DNA of 7,904 nt from Rickettsiales bacterium (GTDB taxonomy: Bacteria; Pseudomonadota; Alphaproteobacteria; Rickettsiales; UBA3002): assembly GCA_027489915.1 (NCBI GenBank), contig JAIXZB010000188.1, positions 1 to 7,904 of the forward strand, given 5' to 3'. Numbering within the stretch: position 1 is the stretch's first letter; the number at the start of each line of letters is the position of its first letter. A program made the translations under genes and the position numbers. Shown in pieces: positions 1 to 6,473 of the stretch. The notes beneath the pieces are model-generated. The model saw only the letters and a list, made by a program, of their open reading frames with translations, was not told the origin of the DNA and made no database searches.

Positions 1-1
1 G

Positions 2-592
2 TATTTTGACGCGGCGCCAGAGGCGCTGATGACGTGTTATCAGATACATTCGCCCGATGTAATGACTGTGACAGATGCGCAGGCCGAACGTACAGAGGCG
101 GATGCCATGGTGACGAACCAGCGCGGGATTGTGCTTGGTATTCTAACTGCCGATTGCGCGCCTGTGTTGTTTGCAGATAGCACCGCAGGAGTGATTGGCG
201 CAGCACATGCGGGTTGGAAAGGTGCGCTATGTGGTGTGTGTGAAAATACTATTGCTGCGATGGAAGCACTAGGTGCCACGCGTGAAAATATACGGGCAGT
301 AGTTGGGCCGTGTATTGGGCCAGAAAGTTATGAGGTGGGTGCAGAATTTGTGGCGCGTTTTAGGGATGTGGATGCGACCTATGAACGATTCTTTACGCAG
401 AATCGTGAGGGACATGCACTGTTTGATTTGCCGAATTTTGTGCTGCATCGTTTGTCTGAAGCGGGTGTTCATAGCGCATGGTGCGGTGAAGATACGCTTG
501 CGAATGCAGAAAAATTTTTCAGTTACCGCCGCAAAACCTTGGCAAGCGAGCCAGATTATGGCAGACAGATTTCAGCAATAATGCTGAAGTGA
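2..592 (+). CDS. pgeF: PgeF/YfiH-family protein (multicopper oxidase-like; purine nucleoside phosphorylase), 5' partial
   Basis: This is the C-terminal part of a PgeF (YfiH, formerly 'laccase domain') protein. The frame is open to the left edge with no stop before the ATG at 29, and the residues before that ATG (FDAAPEAL) fit the family. The true start therefore lies outside the window, and about 60 residues are probably missing from a usual 240-260. The metal-site signature is visible: His in QIHSPDV (codon 47-49), Cys in TADCAPVLF (codon 155-157) and His in AAHAGWKG (codon 206-208). Also present are the VGPCIG stretch and a C-terminal FSYRR-like segment. Family members studied in vitro phosphorolyse adenosine, inosine and methylthioadenosine and show some oxidase activity. 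E. coli YfiH has also been linked to proofreading of muropeptides during peptidoglycan synthesis. ilvE follows 25 nt after the stop on the same strand, so co-transcription is likely. The family call is secure; the physiological substrate is not. Confidence 0.93.
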   Translation, partial: YFDAAPEALMTCYQIHSPDVMTVTDAQAERTEADAMVTNQRGIVLGILTADCAPVLFADSTAGVIGAAHAGWKGALCGVCENTIAAMEALGATRENIRAVVGPCIGPESYEVGAEFVARFRDVDATYERFFTQNREGHALFDLPNFVLHRLSEAGVHSAWCGEDTLANAEKFFSYRRKTLASEPDYGRQISAIMLK

Positions 593-617
593 TACCCGCA
601 CCCAAAAGAGAAAAAAT

Positions 618-1490
618 ATGGAACTGATACCGTTTGATGACCGCGATGGGTTTATTTGGATGAATGGCGCCATGCTGCCTTGGCGCGAGGCGAAAGTGCA
701 TGTGTTGACGCATGGCTTACATTATGGCTCAAGCGTGTTTGAGGGCGAGCGCATTTATGGCGGCAAAATCTACAAAGACCGCGAGCATACAGAACGTTTT
801 CATCGCTCGGGCGAACTGCTGGGATTTACGATTCCGCACAGCGTGGAAACATTGATGGCAGCGAAGGCCGAGGTGATTAAGGCCAATAATATCATCGATG
901 GCTATATGCGCCCCGTTGCGTTTCGTGGCTCGGAAATGATGGCGATTTCGGCGCAGCACACGAAAATCCATGTGGCGATTGCTGCTTGGAGCTGGCCGAG
1001 CATGTATAAAAAAGATGTGAAAGCACTCGGTGTGCGCTTGGCGCATGCGAAATACCGCAGGCCTTCGCCTGAAACCTCGCCTTGTGCGAGCAAGGCTGCG
1101 GGGCTGTATATGATTTGCACCGTGAGCAAACACGAAGCCGAAAAAGCGGGATTCGATGATGCGCTGATGCTCGATTACCGTGGCTATGTGGCCGAAGCGA
1201 CGGGCGCGAATTTTTTCATGGTGGTGAATGGTGAACTCCACACCCCAACGCCCGATTGCTTTTTGAACGGCATAACGCGACTTACCGTGATTGACCTTGC
1301 ACGTGCAGCGGGGATGAAAGTGGTGGAGCGCCATATTATGCCCGAAGAACTAACGCAGGCGAGCGAGGTGTTTTTGACAGGGACTGCCGCAGAAATTACC
1401 CCTGTGAGCGAAATCGCTGGCCATGTGTATGGTGTGGGTGAGGTGACGAAAAAACTAATGGCGATTTATGCGGCAGAGGTGCGAAAATAA
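618..1490 (+). CDS. ilvE: Branched-chain-amino-acid aminotransferase
   Basis: This is a cytoplasmic PLP-dependent class IV transaminase. It moves the amino group between glutamate and the 2-keto acids of leucine, isoleucine and valine, the last step of their synthesis. The 290-residue length fits the family (E. coli IlvE is about 309). The N-terminal small domain carries the FEGERIYGGKIYK segment (41-53). The catalytic lysine is K159 in CASKAAGLY. The PLP-phosphate and ring contacts fall in GYVAEATGANFF (189-200, E193), NGITR (217-221) and TGTAAEITPV (254-263). The closest alternatives in the fold, D-amino-acid transaminase and aminodeoxychorismate lyase, lack this combination. The ATG at 618 has a modest purine-rich site, AAGAG at 606-610, 7 nt upstream. 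The gene sits 25 nt after pgeF and ends 3 nt from the oppositely oriented pgsA stop. Confidence 0.96.
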   Translation: MELIPFDDRDGFIWMNGAMLPWREAKVHVLTHGLHYGSSVFEGERIYGGKIYKDREHTERFHRSGELLGFTIPHSVETLMAAKAEVIKANNIIDGYMRPVAFRGSEMMAISAQHTKIHVAIAAWSWPSMYKKDVKALGVRLAHAKYRRPSPETSPCASKAAGLYMICTVSKHEAEKAGFDDALMLDYRGYVAEATGANFFMVVNGELHTPTPDCFLNGITRLTVIDLARAAGMKVVERHIMPEELTQASEVFLTGTAAEITPVSEIAGHVYGVGEVTKKLMAIYAAEVRK

Positions 1491-1493
1491 GCA

Positions 1494-2030
1494 CTAGCGG
1501 TTTAATACTGCGCGCACATAGCCCCAAGCTGAGACCCACGAAAACACCGCCGATATGGCGAGGATGATATGGCCGAGCATGAGCATATCGAGACGCTCTA
1601 TGGCAAGGGCAAGCAGCACAGCGCATAGGCCAATCATCTGCAATGCGGCTTTGGCCTTACCTAGCTGCGACACCGGCATGGCGAGGGATTTTAGCCCAGC
1701 ATATTCGCGCAGGCCCGAAACTAAGAGCTCGCGCAGAATGAGGATGATGGCGAGGCTTGCAGGAATATGGTGATCGTAGGTGAGCATGACGAGGACGGTG
1801 GCAACGAGCAGTTTATCGGCAATCTGATCAAGCATGGCGCCTAAATCCGATGTAGCGTTCCAGATGCGGGCGAGATACCCATCGACATAATCGGTAATGC
1901 TGGCAAAGGCGAACAGGCCAAATAGTATCCATGCCGCAGGGCCGATAGGATTTTCCCACAGCAGCACCATAAGCGGAATCACCGCAATGCGCAGCAAGGT
2001 GAGGAGCATAGGTAGTTGAGAACGTTTCAT
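1494..2030 (-). CDS. pgsA: CDP-diacylglycerol--glycerol-3-phosphate 3-phosphatidyltransferase
   Basis: This inner-membrane enzyme joins CDP-diacylglycerol and sn-glycerol-3-phosphate to give phosphatidylglycerophosphate, the committed step toward phosphatidylglycerol and cardiolipin. The 178-residue protein carries the complete CDP-alcohol phosphotransferase signature D47-x2-D50-G51-x2-A54-R55-x8-G64-x3-D68-x3-D72. The aspartates bind the metal and the CDP group. Several hydrophobic spans are visible (about 8-24, 31-46, 74-84, 91-108, 130-144 and 148-172). The RELLVSGLRE (100-109) and GKAKAALQM (124-132) segments are typical of PgsA and argue against phosphatidylserine or cardiolipin synthases of the same superfamily. 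It starts 24 nt after the uvrC stop on the same strand, matching the uvrC-pgsA operon of many proteobacteria. No Shine-Dalgarno sequence is visible in the spacer, so translation may depend on read-through from uvrC. Confidence 0.96.
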   Translation of the reverse strand: MKRSQLPMLLTLLRIAVIPLMVLLWENPIGPAAWILFGLFAFASITDYVDGYLARIWNATSDLGAMLDQIADKLLVATVLVMLTYDHHIPASLAIILILRELLVSGLREYAGLKSLAMPVSQLGKAKAALQMIGLCAVLLALAIERLDMLMLGHIILAISAVFSWVSAWGYVRAVLNR

Positions 2031-2054
2031 GCGAAATGAAATAGCAGGTTGTGC

Positions 2055-3899
2055 TTACTGATGAAAGAACGAAAAAATCTGTTCGGCCATTTTGGCGTTA
2101 ATGCCTTCGACTTTTTGCAGTTCGGCTAAGGTTGCAGCTTCGACCCCCGCACGACTGCCGAAATAGTGCAGCAGGGCTTTTTTGCGGGTGGGGCCAATGC
2201 CTGCGATATCATCGAGCGCGGAAGTGGTAAGCGCTCGTGAGCGCTTATTGCGGTGGGTGCCAATGGCGAAACGGTGCGCTTCATCGCGCAGGCGCTCGAG
2301 GTAATGCAGCACGGGGCTGCCCACGGGAAGTTGGAAGGGCGATTTGCCTTCCATAAAAAACCATTCGCGCCCTGCGTTGCGTTGTGGCCCTTTGGCGATG
2401 GATACGGTGGGAATGGCAGATAGCCCATATTCGCCAAGCACTTCGCGCACCACATTCAGCTGCGTTTGACCGCCATCGACCAGCAACAATTCGGGCAGGT
2501 CGGTGGAATCATCGGATAATGATACGGAGCGAAAGCGCCTGCGCATCATTTCGCGCATCATGGAGATATCATCGCCTGCGATGGTGGCATCATCTTTACG
2601 ACTAAACGTGCGGTAGGCGGTTTTTTTGAAACCATCGGGCGTGGCGACAATCATCGCACCAAGCTGGTGTGTGCCCGAGATATGCGAGTTATCGAACACT
2701 TCGATACGTTCCGGTGGGCGCGGCAGCCCAAACAGCGCTGCGATGGATTCGAGATGTTGGGTGACACTGGCGGATTCGAGTGCTGCGCGGGTGTGGGCGG
2801 CTTTTGCGCCTGCCAGTGCTTCTTGCATAAGCGTGAGCTTGTCGCCGCGCTGTGGTGTGCGCAGTTCGATTTTATACGGCACACGCATAGAAAGCGCTTC
2901 GATGAGCACGTCGAGATTAACAGGAATAACGCTGGTGAGAATTTCCCGAGGTGGCGTGCGCGAATGATAGAACTGGCCAAGGAATGCTTCCATCACGCTT
3001 GCATCATCTGCACCCTCATCGTGGGTGGGGTGAAAGGCTTGTGAGCCAAAATGCAAGCCCTGACGGAAGAAAAACACCACTACGCAGCTGCGCCCTTTAT
3101 CGCGGTAAAGCGCCATCATATCGGCATCCGTGAGCCCTGCCGCGCGTAAGCCTTGTTCTTGCTGGATTTGGGTGAGGGCGCGAATACGGTCGCGTATTTC
3201 GGCGGCGCGTTCGAACTGCATGGCGTCGCTTGCGGTTTGCATTTGCACCTGCAACACATCTTGCACCGCGCGGCTTTTGCCCGAGAGAAAATCGCGCGCA
3301 AGACCAAGCTGTTGTGCGTAGTCTTCTTCGCTAATGAATTGCACACAGGGCGCGCTGCACCGTTTGATTTGATGCTGCAAACAGGGCCGCGTGCGGTGCT
3401 TGAAAATCGTATCGGCGCAGGGGCGCAACTGAAATACTTTTTGCAAGAGCGCCAGCGTGTGATTCAGCGCGCCGACCGAAGCGAAGGGGCCAAAATATTC
3501 GCCCTTTTCTTTGGTGGAACCACGATGTTTGAGAATGCGCGGATAGGCGTGATGGCTGAACATGAGATAGGGAAACGACTTGTCGTCTTTGAGCAAAATA
3601 TTGTAGCGCGGCTTGTGCTGTTTGATGAGGTTGGCTTCGACCAGCAATGCTTCGGCTTCAGATTTAGTGACCGTCCATTCGACCCTCGCAACGAGCGACA
3701 CCATGCGCATGATGCGGGTGGAAAGCGCGTTGATATTGGCATAGTTGCTGACACGGTTCTTAAGCTGCTTAGCTTTGCCAACATAGAGAATATCGCCCGC
3801 GGGATTGAGCATGCGGTACACACCCGGCGAAAGCGGAATAGATTTCAGCGCCTCGCGTATCGCATCGGCGCCGATGACAGATGTGGAGGGTGTGGTCAT
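2055..3899 (-). CDS. uvrC: Excinuclease ABC subunit C
   Basis: UvrC is the dual-incision nuclease of bacterial nucleotide excision repair. It is recruited by UvrB at damaged DNA and cuts on both sides of the lesion. The 614 residues show every expected part. The N-terminal GIY-YIG nuclease (3' incision) has GVYR at 26-29, YVGKAK at 39-44 and the acidic EAEALLVEANLIK at 81-93. Four cysteines, C161, C173, C181 and C185, have the x11/x7/x3 spacing of the UvrC [4Fe-4S] ligands. The UvrB-binding UVR motif lies at about 207-242. The RNase H-like nuclease (5' incision) has FDNSHISG with D403, LLLVDGG with D475 and H549 in GTHR. Tandem helix-hairpin-helix DNA-binding motifs cover about 562-614. The ATG at 3899 lacks a Shine-Dalgarno sequence, but the GIY-YIG domain starts soon after it and the next Met is M30 inside that domain, so this start is preferred. 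pgsA follows in the same transcript. Confidence 0.98.
   Translation of the reverse strand: MTTPSTSVIGADAIREALKSIPLSPGVYRMLNPAGDILYVGKAKQLKNRVSNYANINALSTRIMRMVSLVARVEWTVTKSEAEALLVEANLIKQHKPRYNILLKDDKSFPYLMFSHHAYPRILKHRGSTKEKGEYFGPFASVGALNHTLALLQKVFQLRPCADTIFKHRTRPCLQHQIKRCSAPCVQFISEEDYAQQLGLARDFLSGKSRAVQDVLQVQMQTASDAMQFERAAEIRDRIRALTQIQQEQGLRAAGLTDADMMALYRDKGRSCVVVFFFRQGLHFGSQAFHPTHDEGADDASVMEAFLGQFYHSRTPPREILTSVIPVNLDVLIEALSMRVPYKIELRTPQRGDKLTLMQEALAGAKAAHTRAALESASVTQHLESIAALFGLPRPPERIEVFDNSHISGTHQLGAMIVATPDGFKKTAYRTFSRKDDATIAGDDISMMREMMRRRFRSVSLSDDSTDLPELLLVDGGQTQLNVVREVLGEYGLSAIPTVSIAKGPQRNAGREWFFMEGKSPFQLPVGSPVLHYLERLRDEAHRFAIGTHRNKRSRALTTSALDDIAGIGPTRKKALLHYFGSRAGVEAATLAELQKVEGINAKMAEQIFSFFHQ
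2228..2247. repeat. Perfect 9-bp inverted repeat inside uvrC
   Basis: TAAGCGCTC (2228-2236) and GAGCGCTTA (2239-2247) are exact reverse complements separated by only GT. The repeat falls in the part of uvrC coding for residues around NKRSRALTTS, shortly before the helix-hairpin-helix motifs. A 2-nt loop is too tight for an RNA hairpin without opening the innermost pairs, so a protein-binding palindrome or chance codon choice are the alternatives. No T-run follows on either strand, so it is not an intrinsic terminator. Confidence 0.6.
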
Positions 3900-3905
3900 G
3901 GGGAT

Positions 3906-3933
3906 GTTATAATGCCTATCACAGGATTGTCAC
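3906..3933 (-). promoter_or_regulatory. Candidate uvrC promoter, possibly leaderless
   Basis: Reading the minus strand, GTGACA (3933-3928) matches the -35 consensus at five of six positions. TATAAC (3911-3906) matches the -10 consensus at five of six, and the spacer is 16 nt. Only 6 nt (3905-3900) separate the -10 element from the uvrC ATG, so a start site at the usual distance would fall at or next to the first base of the start codon. The interval ACATCCCC holds no Shine-Dalgarno sequence, which is consistent with a leaderless mRNA. This is inferred from sequence matches only. Confidence 0.45.
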
Positions 3934-3968
3934 CAAGGTGAATAGTATTACCATTCAGCCACATGGGT

Positions 3969-3995
3969 GCTTATCCACGGAACCTGTGGATAAGC
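3969..3995. promoter_or_regulatory. Inverted pair of DnaA-box-like sequences
   Basis: TTATCCACG (3971-3979, +) differs at the last base from the classical DnaA box TTATCCACA. TGTGGATAA (3985-3993) is its perfect match on the minus strand. Together they form a 10-bp perfect inverted repeat, GCTTATCCAC (3969-3978) and GTGGATAAGC (3986-3995), around 7 nt. A weaker third match, GTTTGCACA (4053-4061), fits the relaxed consensus TTWTNCACA except at its first base and adjoins an A7 tract. The pair lies about 70 nt upstream of the uvrC start. DnaA control of uvrC or a minor DnaA-titration site are possible. As RNA it could also fold as a 12-bp hairpin with an AAC loop, but no T-run follows on either strand. 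Confidence 0.5.
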
Positions 3996-4046
3996 CTTGG
4001 GGGAACTCAAGGGCGAATGGATGCAAGCTGGGCGCATTATGGATAG

Positions 4047-4135
4047 TTAATGGTTTGCACAAAAAAAGGGCAAACGGCAGAATCGCTTGAATTTGCGCAG
4101 AAAAATAGCAGCCCATTGCGTAAAGAAACCATTAA
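4047..4135. repeat. Spaced 10-bp inverted repeat in the uvrC-GT87 gap
   Basis: TTAATGGTTT (4047-4056) and AAACCATTAA (4126-4135) are exact reverse complements 69 nt apart. The interval includes the weak DnaA-like site, a short GTTTGC/GCAAAC repeat (4053-4058, 4070-4075) flanking the A7 tract, and no coding frame. It could be two half-sites for a regulator, the closing stem of a structured transcript, or chance. I do not recognise a known RNA family here. Confidence 0.4.
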
Positions 4136-4149
4136 GCCCTGCGCTTGGC

Positions 4150-4170
4150 GCATAACACTTACGTGTATGC
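4150..4170 (-). other. Imperfect hairpin at the end of the GT87 gene
   Basis: GCAT-A-ACAC (4150-4158) pairs with GTGTATGC (4163-4170) with one bulged A and a TTAC loop, directly abutting the GT87 stop codon (4170-4172). It could slow or end the SDR-GT87 transcript or protect its 3' end. No T-run follows in the transcribed direction, so it does not meet the rule for an intrinsic terminator, and read-through toward uvrC stays possible. Confidence 0.3.
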
Positions 4171-5390
4171 TATGCGCGGGGGCTGTGTGTAGATAATGTA
4201 ACGGCAGAGCGCGCCGTGACAGTCACAAATCCAAGCAGTAAGCCCATGCTTATGACTCCGATAGGAAAGTAAAAATGCTCGGCAACCAAGCGGGTAAAAA
4301 ATGGCATCAGCCACAGTGCAGCAAGCAGTGAAGGCAGGTGACGCATTGCGCCATGCATATGGGCATAGACACCAAGAAACGCGAGCGCAGGTGCGAGCAA
4401 CATTAAATCGTAATCGAATGCATAAGGCGCACATAACATGGAAGCAAGAATGAGCGAGGAGGCTTTGAAGGCGTAATCTGCTTGCGAGCGCCACAGGCGA
4501 AACACCAGCACAGCACAGACAAGGCAGCTCACAGCATGCGCTGCGTAGGCAAGGGCAATCGGTGCATTCCATAAACGCGCCGCAGCAAACACGGTTTGCA
4601 TTTTGTGCCAGCCCGTGGTGCCGCCTTCGATGACCACCTGCTGGGTGAACGCGCTGTAGTGGAAGAAGGCAATCCACGTGCCCTCGCCATAGCGCAGATA
4701 GCTTGCGAGCAGTAGGGCAATGACGGTGGCGCTTGCCGCAAAAAATGCACGCCATTGCGACGCGGCTATGAGTGCGAGGGGAATGAGCAAGCCGAATTGG
4801 GGTTTGTAGCAGAGCAGGGCGAGTGCAATGCCTGCAAGGATGGGGCGGGTGGGAAGCAGTGCCAGCCCCGCACCAAAAAACGCAGCGGTGAGAAACCCGT
4901 TATGCGCATGCATGAGATTGACCCACACAGCAGGAAATCCGATGACGGGTAGCAGCCACATAGCGCGCGGAATGCCCTGCAGAATGAGACGCATGGCAAG
5001 TAGATACAGCGCAAGGCCTACAAGCTGATAGACAGCAAGCGCCCATAGATACGGCAAGCGCGAAATTGGCTCGACGAGGAAGGTAAAAATCGGAGGGTAA
5101 TGATAGCCCAGCGCAAAATCTTTGGCACCGAACAGGCGTTGCTGAAGCGCATTATGCGCAGCAAAATCATAGGCACTTTCGGGCCCATAGTCGCGTGTCA
5201 TCACCCCTGCCGACCAGATACCTGCGAAATCGGTGCCGATAGGGCGGCCGCGATCATCGAGCAGTCCGTGCGAGGTGATAAAGAGATAGCTGAGCGTGAT
5301 GCAGGTGAGCGCAATAAATAACAGGCTAAAAAACGCCGCGCGTTCGCGCGTGACATAGGCATCGAGCCCCGAAGCAGATGTGTGCTGCAT
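4170..5390 (-). CDS. GT87 family (DUF2029) integral membrane glycosyltransferase
   Basis: The predicted product is a 406-residue, strongly hydrophobic protein with about ten membrane spans. It is a GT-C fold transferase that would use a polyprenyl-phosphate-linked sugar on the outer face of the inner membrane. Counting from the ATG at 5390, the features are the catalytic-loop aspartate D54 in GTDFAGIWSAG, YHYPP at 96-100, CYKPQFG at 194-200 and the late PYAFDYDL at 322-329. This order is typical of alphaproteobacterial GT87 proteins. A GTG at 5423 would add 11 residues, but it lies within the SDR gene and the extra residues (SCAQASPLIN) look like out-of-frame SDR sequence. The ATG, 1 nt after the SDR stop, is therefore preferred. 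Tight spacing and no visible Shine-Dalgarno suggest translational coupling to the SDR. Characterised actinobacterial GT87 enzymes are mannosyltransferases of lipoglycan synthesis; donor and acceptor cannot be told here. Confidence 0.85.
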   Translation of the reverse strand: MQHTSASGLDAYVTRERAAFFSLLFIALTCITLSYLFITSHGLLDDRGRPIGTDFAGIWSAGVMTRDYGPESAYDFAAHNALQQRLFGAKDFALGYHYPPIFTFLVEPISRLPYLWALAVYQLVGLALYLLAMRLILQGIPRAMWLLPVIGFPAVWVNLMHAHNGFLTAAFFGAGLALLPTRPILAGIALALLCYKPQFGLLIPLALIAASQWRAFFAASATVIALLLASYLRYGEGTWIAFFHYSAFTQQVVIEGGTTGWHKMQTVFAAARLWNAPIALAYAAHAVSCLVCAVLVFRLWRSQADYAFKASSLILASMLCAPYAFDYDLMLLAPALAFLGVYAHMHGAMRHLPSLLAALWLMPFFTRLVAEHFYFPIGVISMGLLLGFVTVTARSAVTLSTHSPRA

Positions 5391-5391
5391 G

Positions 5392-6147
5392 TTAATCAGG
5401 GGTGACGCCTGGGCGCATGACACCGCCGAGCTGCATGCCGCCTGAAAGATACATCACCTGCCCTGTTACGGAGGGGGCATTGAGTAGATATTCCATCGCT
5501 GCCACCACTTCTTCGGGCGCGGAAACACGCTTGAGGGGTGCAAGGCTTGCGAGCTTTTCAAACGTGCCGGGTGTATCCATCACCCCAGGGATAGTAGGCC
5601 CGAGCGCAATGGCGTTCACCCGCATGGTGGGTGCAAGCTGCACGGCTAAAAGCTCAGTGAGTGACACGAGCCCAAACTTGCTGAGCGAATAGGTAAGAAA
5701 ATGTGGCGACATGCTCCAGCCATACACCCCATCTGATAGGTTGATGATGTTGGAGCCTGCGGGGGCTTGCGCAGCAAAGGCCTGAGATAGGGCAAGCGGC
5801 GCATAGAGATTCACCTGAGAATGGGCAAGGAACGATTCATAGCTTGCGGTGGCTAAGGTATCGCGCGCGAAATGCGAGGCATTGTTGATGAGCAGCGATA
5901 ATGGCCCCATTTCATCGGCTGCGCGGGGAATTAGTGCTTCGGCCTGCGAAGGAATTTCGAGATGCGCAGCAATCGCAATCGCGCGCCGTCCGTGCGCCTC
6001 AATTTCGCCCACAAGCGCACGTGCGGCATCTTCGGATTTGTGGTAATGCACCACAATATCATAACCCCGCGCGGCAAGCGACAGCGCAATAGCACGGCCA
6101 ACACGGCGCGCAGCACCAGTGATGAGGGCAACAGGAGAGGAGGACAT
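5392..6147 (-). CDS. SDR family oxidoreductase, pteridine reductase-like
   Basis: This is a 251-residue classical short-chain dehydrogenase/reductase with a Rossmann fold. The nucleotide-binding motif is TGAARRVG (10-17), with the arginines suggesting NADPH. NNAS lies at 88-91, and N113, S138/D139, Y153 and K157 (YSLSK) form the active site. SGG appears near the C-terminus (235-237). The TGAARRxG start and the Asp in NLSDG recall pteridine reductases (PTR1/FolM), where an Asp takes the place of the usual Ser. Here both Ser and Asp are present side by side, so reduction of dihydropteridines is plausible but a different carbonyl substrate is equally possible. The ATG at 6147 is the start that gives the Rossmann strand its normal position; only a weak GAG precedes it. 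The GT87 gene follows by 1 nt. An SDR of this kind near uvrC-pgsA is, from memory, common in alphaproteobacteria. Confidence 0.9.
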   Translation of the reverse strand: MSSSPVALITGAARRVGRAIALSLAARGYDIVVHYHKSEDAARALVGEIEAHGRRAIAIAAHLEIPSQAEALIPRAADEMGPLSLLINNASHFARDTLATASYESFLAHSQVNLYAPLALSQAFAAQAPAGSNIINLSDGVYGWSMSPHFLTYSLSKFGLVSLTELLAVQLAPTMRVNAIALGPTIPGVMDTPGTFEKLASLAPLKRVSAPEEVVAAMEYLLNAPSVTGQVMYLSGGMQLGGVMRPGVTPD

Positions 6148-6157
6148 AATTATTACT

Positions 6158-6387
6158 CAGCGCTTAAGGGGTTTAGAGCTCGAATATAGGAACATAAAAA
6201 ATAAAACACAACATAAGAGGCTAGTTTCCTACCCCTATGGCTTCCACATGTGGGAATGGTGAATGAAGAGTAGACGTATTCATACAGTAAGCAAAATGAC
6301 CTGTAACTTTTTTGCAGTGTACTCATAGCATAACAGCATAAAACTTTAGTAAAATCATAGGGGAGGATTGCCAAAAGATAAGCGCTG
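6158..6387. repeat. 9-bp inverted repeat at both ends of the divergent gap
   Basis: CAGCGCTTA (6158-6166) and TAAGCGCTG (6379-6387) are exact reverse complements. One lies in the predicted leader of the SDR gene and the other about 95 nt before the exported protein gene. The shared core AGCGCT is itself a palindrome and also occurs immediately before the prs ATG (6893-6898). A common operator for the divergent genes is possible; chance is not excluded. Confidence 0.4.
6183..6211 (-). promoter_or_regulatory. Candidate promoter for the SDR-GT87 pair
   Basis: On the minus strand TTGTGT (6211-6206) and TATATT (6188-6183) are 17 nt apart. The -10 matches consensus at five of six positions, while the -35 matches only at its first three. 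A start about 7 nt downstream would give a leader of roughly 30 nt before the ATG at 6147, including the CAGCGCTTA half-repeat. The AT-rich setting makes chance matches more likely. Confidence 0.35.
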
Positions 6388-6466
6388 CGTAAGCATGAGA
6401 ATGGAAGCGGAATGTTATTGTGTGTGTATCGAGTATATTTTTACAACAAGCACACAACAATCAAAC

Positions 6467-6473
6467 GAGAGGA
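6467..6473 (+). promoter_or_regulatory. Ribosome binding site setting the start of the small exported protein
   Basis: GAGAGGA lies 7 nt before the ATG at 6481 and is the clearest Shine-Dalgarno sequence in the window. It selects this ATG over an in-frame ATG at 6412, which would put 23 residues of non-signal-like sequence (MLLCVYRVYF...) ahead of the export signal. Confidence 0.8.

Noticed and set aside
729..1334. 201-codon minus-strand frame opposite ilvE
   Set aside because: It is Arg/His-rich shadow sequence of a certain ilvE gene, with no start signal of its own.
3153..3941. Long open frame of 262 codons on the + strand opposite uvrC
   Set aside because: It is antisense to an unmistakable uvrC with all catalytic motifs. 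The product shows no recognisable family and no ribosome binding site, as expected of a mirror frame in GC-rich codons.
3900..4169. Chromosomal replication origin
   Set aside because: Only one good DnaA-box pair and one weak box are visible, without a box cluster, a clear AT-rich unwinding element or typical origin neighbours.
5391..5423. GTG start at 5423 for the GT87 gene
   Set aside because: The added residues lie inside the SDR reading region and resemble no GT87 N-terminus. The ATG at 5390 directly after the SDR stop is simpler.
6285..6313. Intrinsic terminator with the T6 run at 6308-6313
   Set aside because: The only stem is TACAG/CTGTA with a 13-nt loop and no gene ends upstream on the + strand.
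6153..6374. 73-codon minus-strand frame in the divergent gap
   Set aside because: It needs a TTG start, has no ribosome binding site, and its composition looks like translated AT-rich spacer.
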